Positions 62,627 to 64,000 of a stretch of DNA of 64,000 nucleotides are shown piece after piece (position 1 is the stretch's first letter; each line of letters opens with the position of its first letter). This DNA comes from MA-ANB-1 sp041751055 (GTDB lineage: Bacteria; Actinomycetota; Acidimicrobiia; Spongiisociales; ZC4RG35), in the NCBI GenBank assembly GCA_041751055.1, contig JBGSYD010000001.1:1-64000 (forward strand), given 5' to 3'. The notes under the pieces were generated by a model. It worked only from the letters and a program-made list of their open reading frames with translations, ran no database searches and had not been told where the DNA came from. A program made the translations under genes and the position numbers.

Positions 62627-64000
62627 CCTCTCTTGTGTTGCTACCTGTTGTGGCCGCCATCGTCGTTGCGTTGGTCCCGTCGACCCGGAAAGAACTGCAT
62701 CTGCCCCTGGGTATCGCTCTCTCCATCGTGCCTCTCGGTCTTGCTGCCTACATCTTCTGGATCTTCGAGCCGTCGGCATCGCTCCAATTCGTCGATCGGG
62801 CGGTCTGGTATGAGCCCTGGGGGATGAGTTGGTTCCTCGGCGTCGATGGCATTTCACTGCCGATGATCGTTCTTACCGGTGTGATGGTTCCGATCGCTCT
62901 CGCGGCATCCAAAGCCATCTCCGAGCGAACCAAAGAGTTTGTCGTCTACACGTTGTTGCTCGAGGCGGGGATGCTTGGCGCTTTCCTGGCCCAGGACCTC
63001 TTTCTGTTCTTCGTCTTTTTTGAGGTCATCCTGATCCCCATGTACTTCATCATCGGGATATGGGGAGGGGAGAGGCGTGTGTACGCATCGGTCAAGTTCT
63101 TCATCTTCACGGCCTTTGGATCGGCCTTGATGCTGGCCGCGATCATCGGCCTCGCCTTTACCCATGGTTCGGAATTCGGTGTCCCTTCGTTTGCCATGGC
63201 CGACCTCATGGACGTCTCATTGTCTCAGGGCACCGAGCGCCTGTTTTTTGCGGCGTTTGCCCTGGCCTTTGCGATCAAGGTGCCGCTTTTTCCTCTCCAC
63301 ACCTGGTTGCCAGATGCCCACGTCGAGGCGCCAACCGCTGGTTCGGTCCTTCTGGCCGCAATCATGCTGAAGTTGGGAACATACGGGTTGTTGCGATTCA
63401 ACCTCGCCCTCTTTCCTGAAGCCTCGGTTGACGCTGTGCCGATCATGGGTGTGCTGGCGGTGATAGGAATCATCTACGGGGCCGTGGTCGCCATCGTCCA
63501 ACCCGACCTCAAGAAGCTCGTCGCCTACTCATCGGTGTCCCACCTCGGCTTTATCGTGCTCGGGACGTTTGCCCTGACGTCGGGTGGGCTCCAGGGGGCT
63601 GTGATACAGAACGTCAACCACGGCCTCACGACAGGTGCGCTCTTCTTGCTCGTCGGAATGCTCTACGAACGACGCCACACCAAGCAGATCGCCGATTTCG
63701 GGGGCCTCCAGAAGGTGATGCCGGTATTTGCGGGTTTCTTCCTTTTCATGGCCTTCGCGTCGATCGGTTTGCCCGGCCTCAATGGCTTTGTGGGTGAGTT
63801 CCTCGTGCTTATCGGCACCTATGCGACGCTGCCAGCTCTGGCGATCATTGCATCATTTGGCGTGGTCCTGGCCGCCATATATCTGCTGTGGGCGTATGAG
63901 CGCGTCTTCACCGGCGTGCCCGAAAAGGAAGAAAACAGAGTGCTGAAAGATCTCTCCGTAAGGGAGATAGCACTATTGGCTCCACTGGCGATCCTGATCC
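62620..64000 (+). CDS. nuoM: NADH-quinone oxidoreductase subunit M (cut by window edge)
   Basis: 460 codons of an antiporter-like subunit, open at the right edge. MLTSLVLLPVVAAIVVALVP starts helix 1; LEAGMLGAFLAQDLFLFFVFFEVILIPMYFIIGIWGGERRVYASVKFFIFTAFGSALML carries the conserved Glu and Lys, AIKVPLFPLHTWLPDAHVEAPTAGSVLLAAIMLKLGTYGLLRF the central His/Lys block, and DLKKLVAYSSVSHLGFIVLG the next. Its ATG overlaps repeat frame 3. nuoN presumably follows outside the window. Confidence 0.96.
   Translation, partial: MLTSLVLLPVVAAIVVALVPSTRKELHLPLGIALSIVPLGLAAYIFWIFEPSASLQFVDRAVWYEPWGMSWFLGVDGISLPMIVLTGVMVPIALAASKAISERTKEFVVYTLLLEAGMLGAFLAQDLFLFFVFFEVILIPMYFIIGIWGGERRVYASVKFFIFTAFGSALMLAAIIGLAFTHGSEFGVPSFAMADLMDVSLSQGTERLFFAAFALAFAIKVPLFPLHTWLPDAHVEAPTAGSVLLAAIMLKLGTYGLLRFNLALFPEASVDAVPIMGVLAVIGIIYGAVVAIVQPDLKKLVAYSSVSHLGFIVLGTFALTSGGLQGAVIQNVNHGLTTGALFLLVGMLYERRHTKQIADFGGLQKVMPVFAGFFLFMAFASIGLPGLNGFVGEFLVLIGTYATLPALAIIASFGVVLAAIYLLWAYERVFTGVPEKEENRVLKDLSVREIALLAPLAILI

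Overview
The window looks like a chromosomal segment of an uncultured actinomycete, most likely of the class Acidimicrobiia. It is GC-rich and densely packed, and many adjacent genes share ATGA, GTGA, TTGA or TGATG overlaps. The taxonomic pointers are inferences from families: a mycothiol-type mshA followed by a YbjN-domain gene (the order seen in Mycobacterium), an RsiG-like protein, a SARP/AfsR-type regulator with nSTAND and WD40 parts, an AdoCbl-dependent ribonucleotide reductase, Rex, and a geranylgeranyl-reductase-family gene upstream of a 14-subunit-type nuo operon. No tRNA, rRNA, CRISPR array or insertion sequence was recognised.

Layout. 1-8 kb: two ArsR/SRPBCC regulatory pairs, a lipoprotein, a coiled-coil protein with a 50-residue partner, a zinc-free alcohol dehydrogenase, a methyltransferase, and a redoxin whose catalytic Cys codon is UGA followed by a SECIS-like hairpin (probable selenoprotein). 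8-15.3 kb: intein-containing nrdJ behind a tandem NrdR-box pair, an MFS transporter and a YczE-type membrane protein. 15.5-22.5 kb: a lutABC-like operon carrying a VOC-SRPBCC fusion and a Ser-less alpha/beta hydrolase, then a sulfite-oxidase-fold molybdoenzyme with a quinone oxidoreductase. 22.6-29.2 kb: a MoaD-membrane fusion, crcB, an M23 peptidase, RsiG-like protein, asparaginase, GNAT, mshA and YbjN. 29.2-32.9 kb: DnaA boxes, a structured RNA candidate, a repeat, a CAP protein, a Clp1-like ATPase and a SAM hydrolase.

32.9-42.4 kb is a respiratory island. On the minus strand lie a cbb3-like subunit I that has lost every heme and copper ligand, a CcoO-like cytochrome c and a second membrane-anchored cytochrome c. 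Divergently lie a small membrane protein, a 2x[4Fe-4S] ferredoxin, cytochrome b6, subunit IV, Rieske, a long di-heme cytochrome c and a small membrane protein. Three subunits of this island share the same short N-terminal helical module. Rex (42.4 kb) follows, then a geranylgeranyl-reductase-family gene, a CDF transporter, a 1416-residue SARP regulator and a secreted metalloprotease.

50.6 kb to the end is nuoA-nuoM (nuoM is cut by the edge). It is preceded by a good Rex operator and interrupted at the K/L and L/M junctions by three copies of a repeat that forms small open frames and preserves stop/start coupling. Functionally, NADH oxidation (Nuo), menaquinol handling (geranylgeranyl reductase, bc complex) and redox sensing (Rex) sit side by side, so the right half of the window is a respiratory-chain locus.

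The strongest candidates for something undescribed are the ligand-less cbb3-like complex tied to the bc operon, the translation-compatible repeats in nuo, and the UGA-encoded redoxin. All calls come from reading the sequence by eye; no database search or folding program was run.
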